From Chloroherpeton thalassium ATCC 35110 (lineage in GTDB: Bacteria; Bacteroidota; Chlorobiia; Chlorobiales; Chloroherpetonaceae), in assembly GCF_000020525.1 (NCBI RefSeq), contig NC_011026.1, forward strand, positions 2,896,001-2,960,000: a DNA stretch of 64,000 nucleotides, in the 5' to 3' direction. Positions 18,082-26,738 of this stretch are shown here, one piece after another; the first letter of the stretch is position 1, and the number at the start of each line of letters is the position of its first letter. A program made the position numbers and the translations under genes. The notes beneath the pieces are model-generated. The model was not told where the DNA came from, searched no databases, and saw nothing but the letters and a program-made list of their open reading frames with translations.

Positions 18082-18981
18082 ATGATGGAAACGAAAAAAG
18101 TTTTAGTAGCAGGCGCAACCGGTTATTTGGGACAATACCTGGTAAAAGAATTGAAAAAAAGAAATTATTGGGTTCGGGTTTTAATTCGCAAGCCCGCGCA
18201 AAAAGTCAAGTTCGAGAATGTGGACGATTATTTTGTCGGCCAAATCACCCAACCGGAAACGCTGCAGGGCGTTACGCAAAACATCGATTGGGCTTTTTCG
18301 ACTGTAGGCATTACGCGGCAGAAAGACGGATTCACCTACATGGATGTGGATTATCAAGGAAATGCGAATTTGCTCAAAGAAGCTCAAAAAACGGGCGTGG
18401 CGTCGTTTCAATACATTTCAGCAATTCATGGCGATAAATTGCGCCATTTGAAGATTTTTGAGGCCAAAGAAAAATTCGTAGACGAGTTAAAAGCTTCTGG
18501 AATAAATTATTGCGTGCTCCGGCCAAATGGATTTTTCTCAGACATGGCCGACTTTCTGCAAATGGCAAAAGCTGGGCGAGTGTATTTATTTGGCAACGGC
18601 GATTATAAATTAAATCCCATCGACGGCGAAGATTTAGCAAAAGTATGCGTAGATAAACTGCTTTCTGGAGAAAAAGAAGCTTCCATAGGCGGTCCGGATG
18701 TTCTCAGTCAAAACGAAATTGCCGCTTTGGCGCTGAAAGCTTGGAATCAGCCAGAAAAAATCACCCATTTGCCTGACTGGACAAGAAAATTTACCCTCTG
18801 GGTTTTACGAACTTTTACCTCACCCAAAACGTACGGTACGATTGAATTCTTTTTATCTGCCATGGCATCTGATAATATCGCCCCGCAATATGGCAACAAA
18901 AGCTTGCAAGATTTTTTCAACTCTGAAGTAAAAAATCAGAAAATTCCATACTGGCTTCTTTTTAAATCCATGAATAGCTGA
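18082..18981 (+). CDS. NAD(P)-binding protein of the atypical SDR/NmrA family
   Basis: About 299 residues. The N-terminus has the dinucleotide site VLVAGATGYLGQYLVKEL. Other family marks are AFSTVGITRQKDGFTYMDVDYQ, FEAKEKFVDELKASG and RPNGFFSDMADFLQMAKAGR. These place it among extended/atypical SDR proteins with an NmrA-like fold. The 8-vinyl reductase BciA belongs to a related group, but nothing here shows that activity. ATG at 18082 is preferred because the Rossmann motif begins five residues later. An in-frame ATG at 18031 would add 17 unlikely residues. It follows the Crp-family gene closely. Confidence 0.82.
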   Translation: MMETKKVLVAGATGYLGQYLVKELKKRNYWVRVLIRKPAQKVKFENVDDYFVGQITQPETLQGVTQNIDWAFSTVGITRQKDGFTYMDVDYQGNANLLKEAQKTGVASFQYISAIHGDKLRHLKIFEAKEKFVDELKASGINYCVLRPNGFFSDMADFLQMAKAGRVYLFGNGDYKLNPIDGEDLAKVCVDKLLSGEKEASIGGPDVLSQNEIAALALKAWNQPEKITHLPDWTRKFTLWVLRTFTSPKTYGTIEFFLSAMASDNIAPQYGNKSLQDFFNSEVKNQKIPYWLLFKSMNS

Positions 18982-19296
18982 TCATAAGCCCCCATTTTAA
19001 TCTCATCTTTTTTTCTTTTTTCGACGAATATATGGCACTAAACTTCTGAATTCGCTGTTTAACCAACGAATCTGCTATTCTTTATGATTCGATTCAGATG
19101 TGTGACCAAAACCACGAGGCGCATTTTGACTGTAAAGAAACGCTGAATGATGTTCTCGCTTGAGTAGTATTCCCCGTACATTCTCTTGAAATTCTCTTGA
19201 GCCATCTACTTTAATTGCCACATTTTTTTCGGGAATATCTCGGGTTCCGTTCTTTAGCGATTCAAGAAGCTTTTAACCCTCAAGAAATACCAGATT
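18982..19296. other. Intergenic region without a supported gene
   Basis: 315 bases. The only pattern seen is a short direct repeat of ATTCTCTTGA near 19180-19200. No convincing promoter, hairpin or reading frame was found. Confidence 0.5.
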
Positions 19297-19800
19297 ATGA
19301 ACAAAAAAATATTCATTAGCTTTCATTATGATCGAGACGCTTGGAGAGCGGCTCAAGTGCGTAATCACCCCGACATGCAGTACTCTTTTCATAAGACGGA
19401 ACTTTTGGACGCTGCGAAGTGGGATAAATTGAAGCAAAAAGGTGACATCGCTATCAAAAACTGGATTAAATGCCAGCTTGAAGGAAGCACAGTCACCATT
19501 GTTTTGATTGGAAAAGAAACCGCTCAGCGGCGATTCATTAAATATGAAATCGAGCAAAGCTATTATAGAGGAAATGGGCTAATTGGGATTTACATTCACA
19601 AACTCAAAAACCAGTTTGGCTATTCCGATGAAAAAGGAGAAAACCCGTTTGAGCATTTTTACCTGCACCACGATTACTTAAATCCTTTGACGAAGCACAC
19701 AAAAACCTACGACTGGATTGATGACAACGGCCCAAAAAACATTAGCTCTTGGATAGAAGATGCTGCCAAAAGTACACTAAGAAAACACGCTTGCTACTAA
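19297..19800 (+). CDS. TIR-like (DUF1863) protein resembling Thoeris ThsB
   Basis: 167 residues. The strand beta-A motif KKIFISFHYDRDAWRA is followed by a Trp/Asp segment (AAKWDKLKQKGDIAIKNWI), STVTIVLIGKETAQRRFIKYEIEQS with the putative catalytic Glu84, GLIGIYIHKLKNQFG, and YDWIDDNG with SSWIEDA at the end. This order matches the DUF1863/MTH538 TIR-like fold and from memory aligns along its length with ThsB, the NAD-consuming signal producer of the Thoeris anti-phage system. The partner ThsA (signal-activated NADase) is not in the window. It may be an orphan sensor, a remnant of a defence island, or act with a distant effector. Confidence 0.75.
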   Translation: MNKKIFISFHYDRDAWRAAQVRNHPDMQYSFHKTELLDAAKWDKLKQKGDIAIKNWIKCQLEGSTVTIVLIGKETAQRRFIKYEIEQSYYRGNGLIGIYIHKLKNQFGYSDEKGENPFEHFYLHHDYLNPLTKHTKTYDWIDDNGPKNISSWIEDAAKSTLRKHACY

Positions 19801-19890
19801 GCGCAAACAGTCACCCAAACCTTTATCACCCGACTTTATTACATTCTAACATTATACATTTTACATTCACCCTTTTACACAAAAAAGTAG

Positions 19891-21078
19891 CTAATTCGCT
19901 TTTTCCAGCATGACAAGGATAGTTTTCAGCTCTTTATTGCGAATGACTTTCAGCTTCAACTTATCCCCTGCTTTTAATTCTCTAATTGCCCAACTTAAAT
20001 CTTGCTCGTTCTTAATTTCTTCATCATTCGCCTCGACAATCACATCGCCGGGTTTTAAACCGGCCTTTTCTCCCGATGAACCCGCCTGAATATCCGACAC
20101 CAAAACGCCTTTAATCGCTGAGAGACCAAAAGCTTTTGCTAAACGCATATCTATCGGCTGAACAGTAATCCCGGTTTTGAAGCTTCTATCAACCTTTCCA
20201 TTTCGGCGCAGTTCATCATAAATGACTTTGAGCTTATTCACCGGCACGGCAAAGCCAATGCCAATCGATCCTTTGCCACCACCCGTGTAAATAAATGTAT
20301 TCATACCAACAACTTCAGCGGCTGCGTTCAAGAGCGGGCCGCCGCTATTGCCACTGTTAATTGCAGCATCGGTTTGAATCATGTCGCGATACGAGCGGCC
20401 ATCCACATCGGGAAAGTTTAGCCCCGCCGCGCTCACAACGCCCACCGTCACCGAGGGCTTATCATTGATGTCAAAGAGGCCAAACGGATTGCCAAGAGCA
20501 ATCGCCCACTCGCCCACCATGATGTCGTTCGAATCACCAAATTTCAAATAAGGAAAATCTTCTCCATCTATTTTCAAAAGTGCGATATCGGTTAAATCAT
20601 CTGCACCCACCAGCTTTGCATCGTGGCGTGTGCCGTCTGTTAAGGTTACCACAATGCGAGTCGCGTTTCCGGCCACATGCGAATTGGTCAAAATGTAGCC
20701 ATCGGAAGATATCAAAAAGCCAGAACCCAATCCTTTGACTTCCTGCTGAAATGTCCGTCCTTGCGGGTTCATAAATTGTCCCCAAAACGGATCATTTTCC
20801 CAAAACATGCTCAGCGGGTCACGATAACGATATTTCCGTATTTCCGTCACATTAATGCCCACCACCGCAGGGCTTGCCGTTTGAACGGCTTGGGTGATGG
20901 CATTTTTTCTCGAAGAAGAAATTTGATTATTCAGCGATTCCGTGCTTTGAGCATATAATGAATTTGGAGCGACTTCACGATGCGTGTTTTCATCGTCGCT
21001 CGTTCTGGAATCCGTGCATGCGCTATGAAGAAAAGCGCACAGCAAAATGATGGAGAAAGTGAAATGTCGCTTCATCAT
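19891..21078 (-). CDS. HtrA/DegP-like serine protease with one PDZ domain
   Basis: 395 residues. A hydrophobic N-terminus ending at LHSAC suggests export, possibly lipid attachment, although the lipobox is not canonical. The trypsin-like domain has the triad His in LTNSHVAG, Asp in DLTDIALLKI and Ser in GNSGGPL. A single PDZ domain follows (KGVLVSDIQAGSSGEKAGLKPGDVI), so the layout is DegS/DegQ-like rather than the two-PDZ DegP form. It degrades or refolds damaged envelope proteins. The Yip1-family gene lies 24 bases upstream and is probably in the same operon. Confidence 0.92.
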   Translation of the reverse strand: MMKRHFTFSIILLCAFLHSACTDSRTSDDENTHREVAPNSLYAQSTESLNNQISSSRKNAITQAVQTASPAVVGINVTEIRKYRYRDPLSMFWENDPFWGQFMNPQGRTFQQEVKGLGSGFLISSDGYILTNSHVAGNATRIVVTLTDGTRHDAKLVGADDLTDIALLKIDGEDFPYLKFGDSNDIMVGEWAIALGNPFGLFDINDKPSVTVGVVSAAGLNFPDVDGRSYRDMIQTDAAINSGNSGGPLLNAAAEVVGMNTFIYTGGGKGSIGIGFAVPVNKLKVIYDELRRNGKVDRSFKTGITVQPIDMRLAKAFGLSAIKGVLVSDIQAGSSGEKAGLKPGDVIVEANDEEIKNEQDLSWAIRELKAGDKLKLKVIRNKELKTILVMLEKAN

Positions 21079-21102
21079 TACTTATTTTTTTCAATGTTAG
21101 CG

Positions 21103-21660
21103 TCAATCAGTGGGCAAAACCAACCGCTTAATAGCAATTAAGATAGACAAGGTTATAAAATTGACGAACAAGATGGCGAGAGCTGACAGCCCAAAAAGCT
21201 TGTTTTTTTCTTCCTTCGCCGGCGAAAACATCGTTGGCAAACCGACCTTCGCCAGCACAATGCTATAACCTGTGCCAAGCAAGCCCGCCAGAAACGCTAA
21301 AAAGTGCGTCGATAAAAAAGTTAATGACAACCAAAATGGAATAGAAGAAAACACGACGAGCTTTGTTGAAGCCACCATGTCGACGGATGAATCAAACCGT
21401 CGAGAGACTTGCAAAAGCAGTCCGCTGGTTAATGTCAGATTCAAAAAGGTGAGCACAAACGCGGCAATTGCAAATAGCACCCCTTGCTTTGAAACCCCAA
21501 TCAAACTCAGCATGATAAAGATGCTGACAAAAACGATTGGCAAGGCAAAATCCCGCACAATTTCCGCATGGTCATAAATAGGCTCATTTTTTACGGTGAG
21601 CCATTCCGTATTTGGGCTGAGCAGCATTCCTACAGCTCGTTTCAAAATGTTAATCAACAT
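21103..21660 (-). CDS. Yip1-domain integral membrane protein
   Basis: 185 residues with about five membrane helices. The N-terminal LKRAVGMLLSPNTEWLTVKNEP segment and the helix pattern are those of bacterial Yip1-family (PF04893) proteins, whose function is poorly defined. It lies upstream of the HtrA-type protease gene on the same strand, 24 bases apart. The divergent upp gene begins 83 bases from its start. Confidence 0.75.
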   Translation of the reverse strand: MLINILKRAVGMLLSPNTEWLTVKNEPIYDHAEIVRDFALPIVFVSIFIMLSLIGVSKQGVLFAIAAFVLTFLNLTLTSGLLLQVSRRFDSSVDMVASTKLVVFSSIPFWLSLTFLSTHFLAFLAGLLGTGYSIVLAKVGLPTMFSPAKEEKNKLFGLSALAILFVNFITLSILIAIKRLVLPTD

Positions 21661-21743
21661 CTTTTTAAAGAATCATTCTTAAATCAAACAGAGTTGCGTA
21701 TTTTAGAGATGTTAACCATAAACGCCAAAAAAAGCTCGCATCC

Positions 21744-22364
21744 ATGCACTTCACAGTTATTGAGCACGCGCTTTTAAAAGCAGACCTCTCTGTTATTCGC
21801 GACGAAAAAACTCCAAATGGCCTTTTTAGAAATCGGATAGCCAGAATTTCAGAAATTTTAGCTGTTGAAATTCTCAAAAACGCCGAACTCAAACACTTCT
21901 CAGTTCAAACACCGCTTGAGAAAACTGTCGGATTTGGCTTAAGAAATAGCTATGTGCTTGTTCCCGTCCTGAGAGCCGGATTAGGTTTGGTTGATGGATT
22001 TCTCAAGTTTCTACCTGATGCCGGCGTGTCTCACATCGGCGTTTCGCGCGATGAAACTACCCATGAACCGAATTTTTACTACTCCAACATTCCTGAAAAA
22101 ATTCAGGAGTCGATCTGCATCATTTTAGATCCGATGCTCGCCACAGGCGGCAGCGCCACCCTGGCAGCTGATCTACTAAAAGCAAAAGGGGCCAAACGCC
22201 TTATGCTCGTTTCCGTTGTAGCCGCACCTGAAGGCGTACGAAAACTAAACGAGCATCACCCTGACATTGCGATCTACACCGCTGCACTCGATAGAGCGCT
22301 CAATGTCAACAAATTTATTTTGCCTGGTTTAGGCGATGCCGGCGACAGAATTTTTGGCACGTAA
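21744..22364 (+). CDS. upp: Uracil phosphoribosyltransferase
   Basis: 206 residues, full length. It converts uracil and PRPP to UMP in pyrimidine salvage. Visible marks are the N-terminal HALLKADLSVIRDEKT, the ribose-binding VPVLRAGLGLVDG, the PRPP loop LDPMLATGGSA, and the uracil-binding C-terminal DRALNVNKFILPGLGDAGDRIFGT. The gene ends 3 bases before the stop of the convergent VanZ-like gene, with no terminator between them. Confidence 0.95.
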   Translation: MHFTVIEHALLKADLSVIRDEKTPNGLFRNRIARISEILAVEILKNAELKHFSVQTPLEKTVGFGLRNSYVLVPVLRAGLGLVDGFLKFLPDAGVSHIGVSRDETTHEPNFYYSNIPEKIQESICIILDPMLATGGSATLAADLLKAKGAKRLMLVSVVAAPEGVRKLNEHHPDIAIYTAALDRALNVNKFILPGLGDAGDRIFGT

Positions 22365-22367
22365 CCC

Positions 22368-22763
22368 TTACTTGCTCAGCGCTTTTGTGCGAAACTTTAG
22401 AAAGATCAGGCTAAAAACCACAATGCCAAACAAATCAGCGTTCAAATCCATGATTTCCGGCGTGCGGTTTCGCACAAAATACTGATGCGTTTCATCACTA
22501 ATCGCATAAAGCGTCGCAAAAAGAATCGTGCAGACCAGCCAGTTTTCTTTCAAATAGGGAAACGACTCTTGGTGATACAGCGCATGCGCGAGAAGAAATG
22601 CCAATCCGCCGAATAGCATGGCGTGAACCAATTTATCCGGGGAAATCAGATCGAGCTTTACAACGGGAAACGTGTCACCAGGAATGCTTGAAAGGACAAA
22701 AATAAAACCGGCATAGAGCAATGCCGGAAATTGATTGAGCCAAAAAGACTTGTTTAATTGCAT
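22368..22763 (-). CDS. VanZ-family membrane protein
   Basis: 131 residues, four membrane helices. FVLSSIPGD, PDKLVHAMLFGGLAFLLA and YAISDETHQYFVRNRTPEIMDLNADLFGI are the conserved segments of VanZ-like proteins. VanZ itself gives low-level teicoplanin resistance. For chromosomal homologues like this one the role is unclear. It follows the EnvC gene by 10 bases on the same strand. Confidence 0.82.
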   Translation of the reverse strand: MQLNKSFWLNQFPALLYAGFIFVLSSIPGDTFPVVKLDLISPDKLVHAMLFGGLAFLLAHALYHQESFPYLKENWLVCTILFATLYAISDETHQYFVRNRTPEIMDLNADLFGIVVFSLIFLKFRTKALSK

Positions 22764-22773
22764 GAATCATCGG

Positions 22774-24174
22774 TTATTTTTTTGCAAGCCAAACTTCTGG
22801 ATCGCACTTATCACGACCTTTCCAAACTTCAAAATGCAAGATTGAGCCGCCTTCAGTCATCTTACTTGAAACACCAATAACCTGACCCGAACGAATCACT
22901 TCGCCGTTGGTCACTCGAATATCCGCCAAATTTGCATAAACGGTGATGTAGGAATTCGAGTGGCGGATAATAACAATATTCCCAAATGTGGGCAAGTACG
23001 CAATTTGGGTAACCTTTCCACCAGCAACAGCATGTACTGAACTGCCAATCGGCACGGAAATATCTACGCCATTGTTGAAAGTCACAATTTTCAAGTCCTT
23101 ATCCTCATTTTTACCAAACGCTTGCACAATTACCCCGCCACCAACCGGCCAAGGCAAGCGCCCGCGATTTTTATCAAAATCAATGGAGACGGCGCTATAA
23201 TCAAAATCGCTGGCACTTTCTTTCAACATGGGCTGGGCTGGCTCCAATTCAAGCGCCACATCGGAGCGCCGGCCATGTTTCTCCGAATTAGGTTCTTGCT
23301 GTTTAGCCATCAAGCGGCGCCGTTCGGCTTCTTCGCGTTTCTTGCGCGCAATTTCTTCGCGAATCGCCACTTCTTCTGCTTGAATGAGTTGCTGAATTTG
23401 CTTTTGCAGCAGCTTCGATTTTTCCTGACTCTCTGTAATTTGCTTTTTAAACAGCCGCTTGTTCTTTCTCAAATTGCTTAGCAGCGTTTCTTTTTCTTTC
23501 TTTCGCTGCTGATACGACGCTAAAGTCTCTCGCTTCTCGTTCAACAACGATTGCGACTCCTGATATTGCGCTTGCAGCAAAGCTTTTCGTTTGGAAATCG
23601 CTTCTTTTTGAAGCTCAATATCCTTCATTTTGAGCTTCCCCACGTCCGAAAATCGCTTGATATATTCGCGGCGCACCAACGCCTGATTTACCGATTTGGA
23701 CGAAAACAGCACTTCAATTTCTTTTTGCTCGCCAAATTTGTAAATCGCAACCGCGTAGCGCGCAAAATCTGCTTTCATGCGAGCCAAATCTTTTTCGGCT
23801 TCATGCAGTGCCTGCTTTTGCGCACGAATTTCCAAACGCAGTTTTCGCTGGCTGCTGGTCAATTTGGAAACAATTTCTTTATAAAGCAGCAACTGCGTAG
23901 ATAGATTTTTCAAAGTCTCAATCGACTTTTTCTCCGATTCCGACGCTTCGCTGAATTTTGCTTCATATTCATCCACTTGCTTTTGAAGCAGCTTCAAAGT
24001 CTGCTCAGTTTCCAGGCGCTCTTTTGAAATTTTTTGAATATCGCTCTTCTTTGAATTTTCAGCCGAGAAACCTGAAACGCTGCAAACCAGCAAAATCGAT
24101 AGTAGAAACGCCAGTTTCATTTGTAATAGCAGATTTGATATCGGATTCTTAATCACGTTGCTCATCATTCTCAT
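22774..24174 (-). CDS. envC: EnvC-like murein hydrolase activator
   Basis: 466 residues. A hydrophobic signal near the N-terminus (MKLAFLLSILLVCSVSGFSA, so the true start may be the Met about 18 residues in) is followed by a long coiled coil (about 45-290) and a C-terminal LytM (peptidase M23) domain. The zinc ligands are degenerate: the usual H-x-G-x-D is NGVDI, and the H-x-H segment reads YANL. This is the pattern of EnvC/NlpD activators, which switch on amidases at the division septum and are not themselves peptidases. VanZ follows in the same unit. Confidence 0.9.
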   Translation of the reverse strand: MRMMSNVIKNPISNLLLQMKLAFLLSILLVCSVSGFSAENSKKSDIQKISKERLETEQTLKLLQKQVDEYEAKFSEASESEKKSIETLKNLSTQLLLYKEIVSKLTSSQRKLRLEIRAQKQALHEAEKDLARMKADFARYAVAIYKFGEQKEIEVLFSSKSVNQALVRREYIKRFSDVGKLKMKDIELQKEAISKRKALLQAQYQESQSLLNEKRETLASYQQRKKEKETLLSNLRKNKRLFKKQITESQEKSKLLQKQIQQLIQAEEVAIREEIARKKREEAERRRLMAKQQEPNSEKHGRRSDVALELEPAQPMLKESASDFDYSAVSIDFDKNRGRLPWPVGGGVIVQAFGKNEDKDLKIVTFNNGVDISVPIGSSVHAVAGGKVTQIAYLPTFGNIVIIRHSNSYITVYANLADIRVTNGEVIRSGQVIGVSSKMTEGGSILHFEVWKGRDKCDPEVWLAKK

Positions 24175-24213
24175 CCGCTTTTTGTTTTACAGACCAAGCC
24201 AAGTAAACGTAAA

Positions 24214-24241
24214 AAAGGTCTAAGGATAGCCCAAGACCTTT
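24214..24241 (-). terminator. Terminator of the TonB-like gene
   Basis: AAAGGTCT (24214-24221) and AGACCTTT (24234-24241) pair around a 12-base loop. On the minus strand the stem is followed by a run of T, 37 bases after the TonB-like stop codon. Confidence 0.7.
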
Positions 24242-24277
24242 GGCTGAAAATATCGCTTTTTTCAAAGAAAACGCAAT

Positions 24278-25165
24278 TTATCGATTTATGGAAAACTTTA
24301 TGGGAATCACCACTGAGCCTGGCACGCATTTTCCTCCGGTTTGAGCTGGAATAAAATGCGTTTCATCCGTCAAAACACGAACAACTTCGTCATTCAAAAG
24401 TTCATGACCTGGTTTCAAAAAATCAATTTGCGTAATTGCGCCATTCGCATCAACCGAAACTTTTACAACCACCTTTCCATCAATGTAGAGCCGACGCGCC
24501 ACTTCAGGATAAACCAGTTTTTTATAAATCGATGAAATGCCGCCCTCGACATCAACCGGTTGATCTGGCACTTGATTCATAACCGTTTCTTGCTCTTGAG
24601 CCGTTTCCAAAACCTCGTGAATTTCTTCGGTTACATTTACGATTGGTTCTTGCTCAGCTGATGCCAGTTGAATCGGTTCTGCGACTTCTTTCACCAGCGT
24701 TGGAGTTTCAGCCGCTTCTTTTTCTTGCGCTTTTGGCGGCTCAGGCGCTAAAGCCACTGTTTTCTTAGGCAATTCTGTTTTTTGGGCTGGCTCCACCGTT
24801 TTGGCAGGCTCTCGTTTTGGCTTTTCTGGAATGGCCGCTTTAGCAAGCAGCGTTTCCTGATTTTCACTCCCAAATCGAATGTCTTTTCGGTGAAGCATAT
24901 TGCCAACCAGAGTCATCGTGTTTTGCCAACGAAGCGCTTGCTTAGATGCTTTCACCAAATACGTGCCTTCAGGAATTGAGAGAAAAACGTAATACCCGCG
25001 TGCATCGGTTAATTTCGCTTTCATCACTGGCCCTGAAATAAAAACGCTGACACCGGAGAGCGGTTCGCCTTGTTGACTCGTTACGCGACCAATTAATTTG
25101 GTTTGCCCATAACTTGACTGTGCGAAAAGTCCGGTCAGTAGAATCAATAAAACCTGTTTCATCAC
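24278..25165 (-). CDS. TonB C-terminal-domain protein with N-terminal CarboxypepD-like domain
   Basis: 295 residues. The N-terminus (MKQVLLILLTGLFAQSSYGQ) looks like a cleavable signal rather than a membrane anchor. A CarboxypepD_reg-like beta domain follows (LIGRVTSQQGEPLSGVSVFISG), then a Pro/Glu/Lys-rich linker (about 110-200), and a C-terminal TonB_C domain (VYPEVARRLYIDGKVVVKVSVD, HFIPAQTGGKCVPGSVVIPIKF). Classical TonB is anchored in the inner membrane to pass energy to outer-membrane receptors. The apparent lack of an anchor makes this an odd variant, and a direct role with the two receptors at 36.6 and 44.8 kb is uncertain. Confidence 0.8.
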   Translation of the reverse strand: MMKQVLLILLTGLFAQSSYGQTKLIGRVTSQQGEPLSGVSVFISGPVMKAKLTDARGYYVFLSIPEGTYLVKASKQALRWQNTMTLVGNMLHRKDIRFGSENQETLLAKAAIPEKPKREPAKTVEPAQKTELPKKTVALAPEPPKAQEKEAAETPTLVKEVAEPIQLASAEQEPIVNVTEEIHEVLETAQEQETVMNQVPDQPVDVEGGISSIYKKLVYPEVARRLYIDGKVVVKVSVDANGAITQIDFLKPGHELLNDEVVRVLTDETHFIPAQTGGKCVPGSVVIPIKFSINR

Positions 25166-25300
25166 GTTGCCTGTTTATTTACAGGAAAAAAGGCGGGAGC
25201 TCATCTTATTCCAAATGGAATTAAAATTAATATTTTTTTAATAGATTTGCTTACTAACATTTATTTTTTAACCCAAAAAGCGTAGCAACAAAAGGGATTT

Positions 25301-25408
25301 ATGAAAACGCCCTTTTTTAACTTTCACGTGATTTTTCTGCTTGTTGTCTTATTTTTACTTCAAATCTTGCTTCGGCCTTTTTGCCAGCAATTCACACAAT
25401 TCTTTTAA
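25301..25408 (+). CDS. Possible small single-span membrane protein
   Basis: 35 codons, ATG at 25301 placed 6 bases after AAAGGGA, stop TAA at 25406-25408. Residues about 9-24 (HVIFLLVVLFLLQILL) are a clear membrane helix with a charged end. It lies 20 bases upstream of murA on the same strand. Support is the ribosome site and the hydrophobic profile only. No family is recognised and it could be chance. Confidence 0.4.
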   Translation: MKTPFFNFHVIFLLVVLFLLQILLRPFCQQFTQFF

Positions 25409-25428
25409 GCTTATCTGACTTTTGTTGA

Positions 25429-26718
25429 ATGGAAAAACTTGTTATTAGAGGCGGGAAACCCCTTTCTGGAACGGTATCCGTTTCCGGTTCAAAAAACTCT
25501 GCGCTGGCAATTATGGCCGCGGCTCTTTTGCCAGCTTCTGGAAAAACCGTGATTCACCGCGTGCCAAACCTTCGTGATGTTCATACTTTAAGCAATTTGC
25601 TTCGGATCATTGGAGCAAAAGTTGATTTTGAAGCGCATACCTTATCAATTGCATCCGGCGACATTTCCCACTATGAAGCACCTTATGAATTGGTTAAGAA
25701 AATGCGCGCTTCGATTTATGTGTTAGGGCCGTTGTTGGGAAGATTTGGCCGCGCGAAAGTTTCTTTGCCTGGCGGCTGCGCATTCGGGCCTCGGCCAGTA
25801 GACTTACACATCGAATCCATGAAAAAATTAGGCGCCGACATCAAACTTGAGGACGGCTACATTATCGCAAAAACAAAACGCAAAGGCTTGAGTGGCGCAA
25901 AAATCGACTTTCGGATTTCTTCGGTTGGGGCAACAGGAAACACGCTTATGGCTGCGGCTTTGGCAAAAGGAACTACTTGCCTGACAAATGCGGCGTTAGA
26001 ACCCGAAATCGTGTATTTATGCGAATTTCTTGAAAAAATGGGCGCCAAGATTTCCGGCATTGGCACCACCACACTTGAAATAGAAGGCGTTGATGAACTC
26101 TATCCGATCCGCGCCGACAACATTTGCGATCGAATTGAAGCCGGCACGCTGCTCGCCGCTGCTGCGATTACTCACGGCAACATAACCCTAACGGATGTAG
26201 ATCCCGATCACCTAACTGCAATTCTTGAAAAGTTTAAAGAAATCGGCTGTGAAGTCAGCACCACCGAGACGGCGATCACGCTTTCCGCTCCTGAAACCTT
26301 GCTTCCATCGAATGTTGAGGCCTTGCCCTATCCAAAATTTCCAACGGATATGCAGGCACAATGGATTGCGCTGATGACTCAGGCAAACGGCATCAGCCAG
26401 ATCATCGATCAGGTCTACACAGAACGCTTTAACCACGTGCCGGAACTGAATCGGTTAGGCGGCGAAATTACGGTTAAAAATAACATGGCAACGGTTCATG
26501 GCGTCAAACCGCTCAGCGGCGCCAAGGTGATGTCGACCGATTTGCGCGCTTCCGCCAGTTTAATTTTGGCCGGCCTTGCCGCAAAAGGAACAACAGAAGT
26601 GCTGCGGGTGTATCATCTCGACCGAGGATACGAATCAATTGAAAAGAAACTACGAAAATTAGGGGCTCGCATTCGTCGCCAAACCTACGACGAATTTGCC
26701 CAACCGCAACTCACTTAA
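25429..26718 (+). CDS. murA: UDP-N-acetylglucosamine 1-carboxyvinyltransferase
   Basis: 429 residues, full length. It transfers enolpyruvate from PEP to UDP-GlcNAc, the first committed step of peptidoglycan synthesis. The N-terminus [24 protein letters not shown] holds the conserved Lys-Asn pair. The catalytic loop [17 protein letters not shown] carries Cys117, the fosfomycin target. The C-terminal [22 protein letters not shown] is also diagnostic. It begins a plus-strand run with a lipoprotein and a DUF58 protein. Confidence 0.96.
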   Translation: MEKLVIRGGKPLSGTVSVSGSKNSALAIMAAALLPASGKTVIHRVPNLRDVHTLSNLLRIIGAKVDFEAHTLSIASGDISHYEAPYELVKKMRASIYVLGPLLGRFGRAKVSLPGGCAFGPRPVDLHIESMKKLGADIKLEDGYIIAKTKRKGLSGAKIDFRISSVGATGNTLMAAALAKGTTCLTNAALEPEIVYLCEFLEKMGAKISGIGTTTLEIEGVDELYPIRADNICDRIEAGTLLAAAAITHGNITLTDVDPDHLTAILEKFKEIGCEVSTTETAITLSAPETLLPSNVEALPYPKFPTDMQAQWIALMTQANGISQIIDQVYTERFNHVPELNRLGGEITVKNNMATVHGVKPLSGAKVMSTDLRASASLILAGLAAKGTTEVLRVYHLDRGYESIEKKLRKLGARIRRQTYDEFAQPQLT

Positions 26719-26738
26719 AAACTGAAAGGCGCTACTTT

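Noticed and set aside
18082-18981. Calling the NAD(P)-binding protein the 8-vinyl reductase BciA
   Set aside because: The fold is related, but the context and length give no specific support, so only the family is stated.
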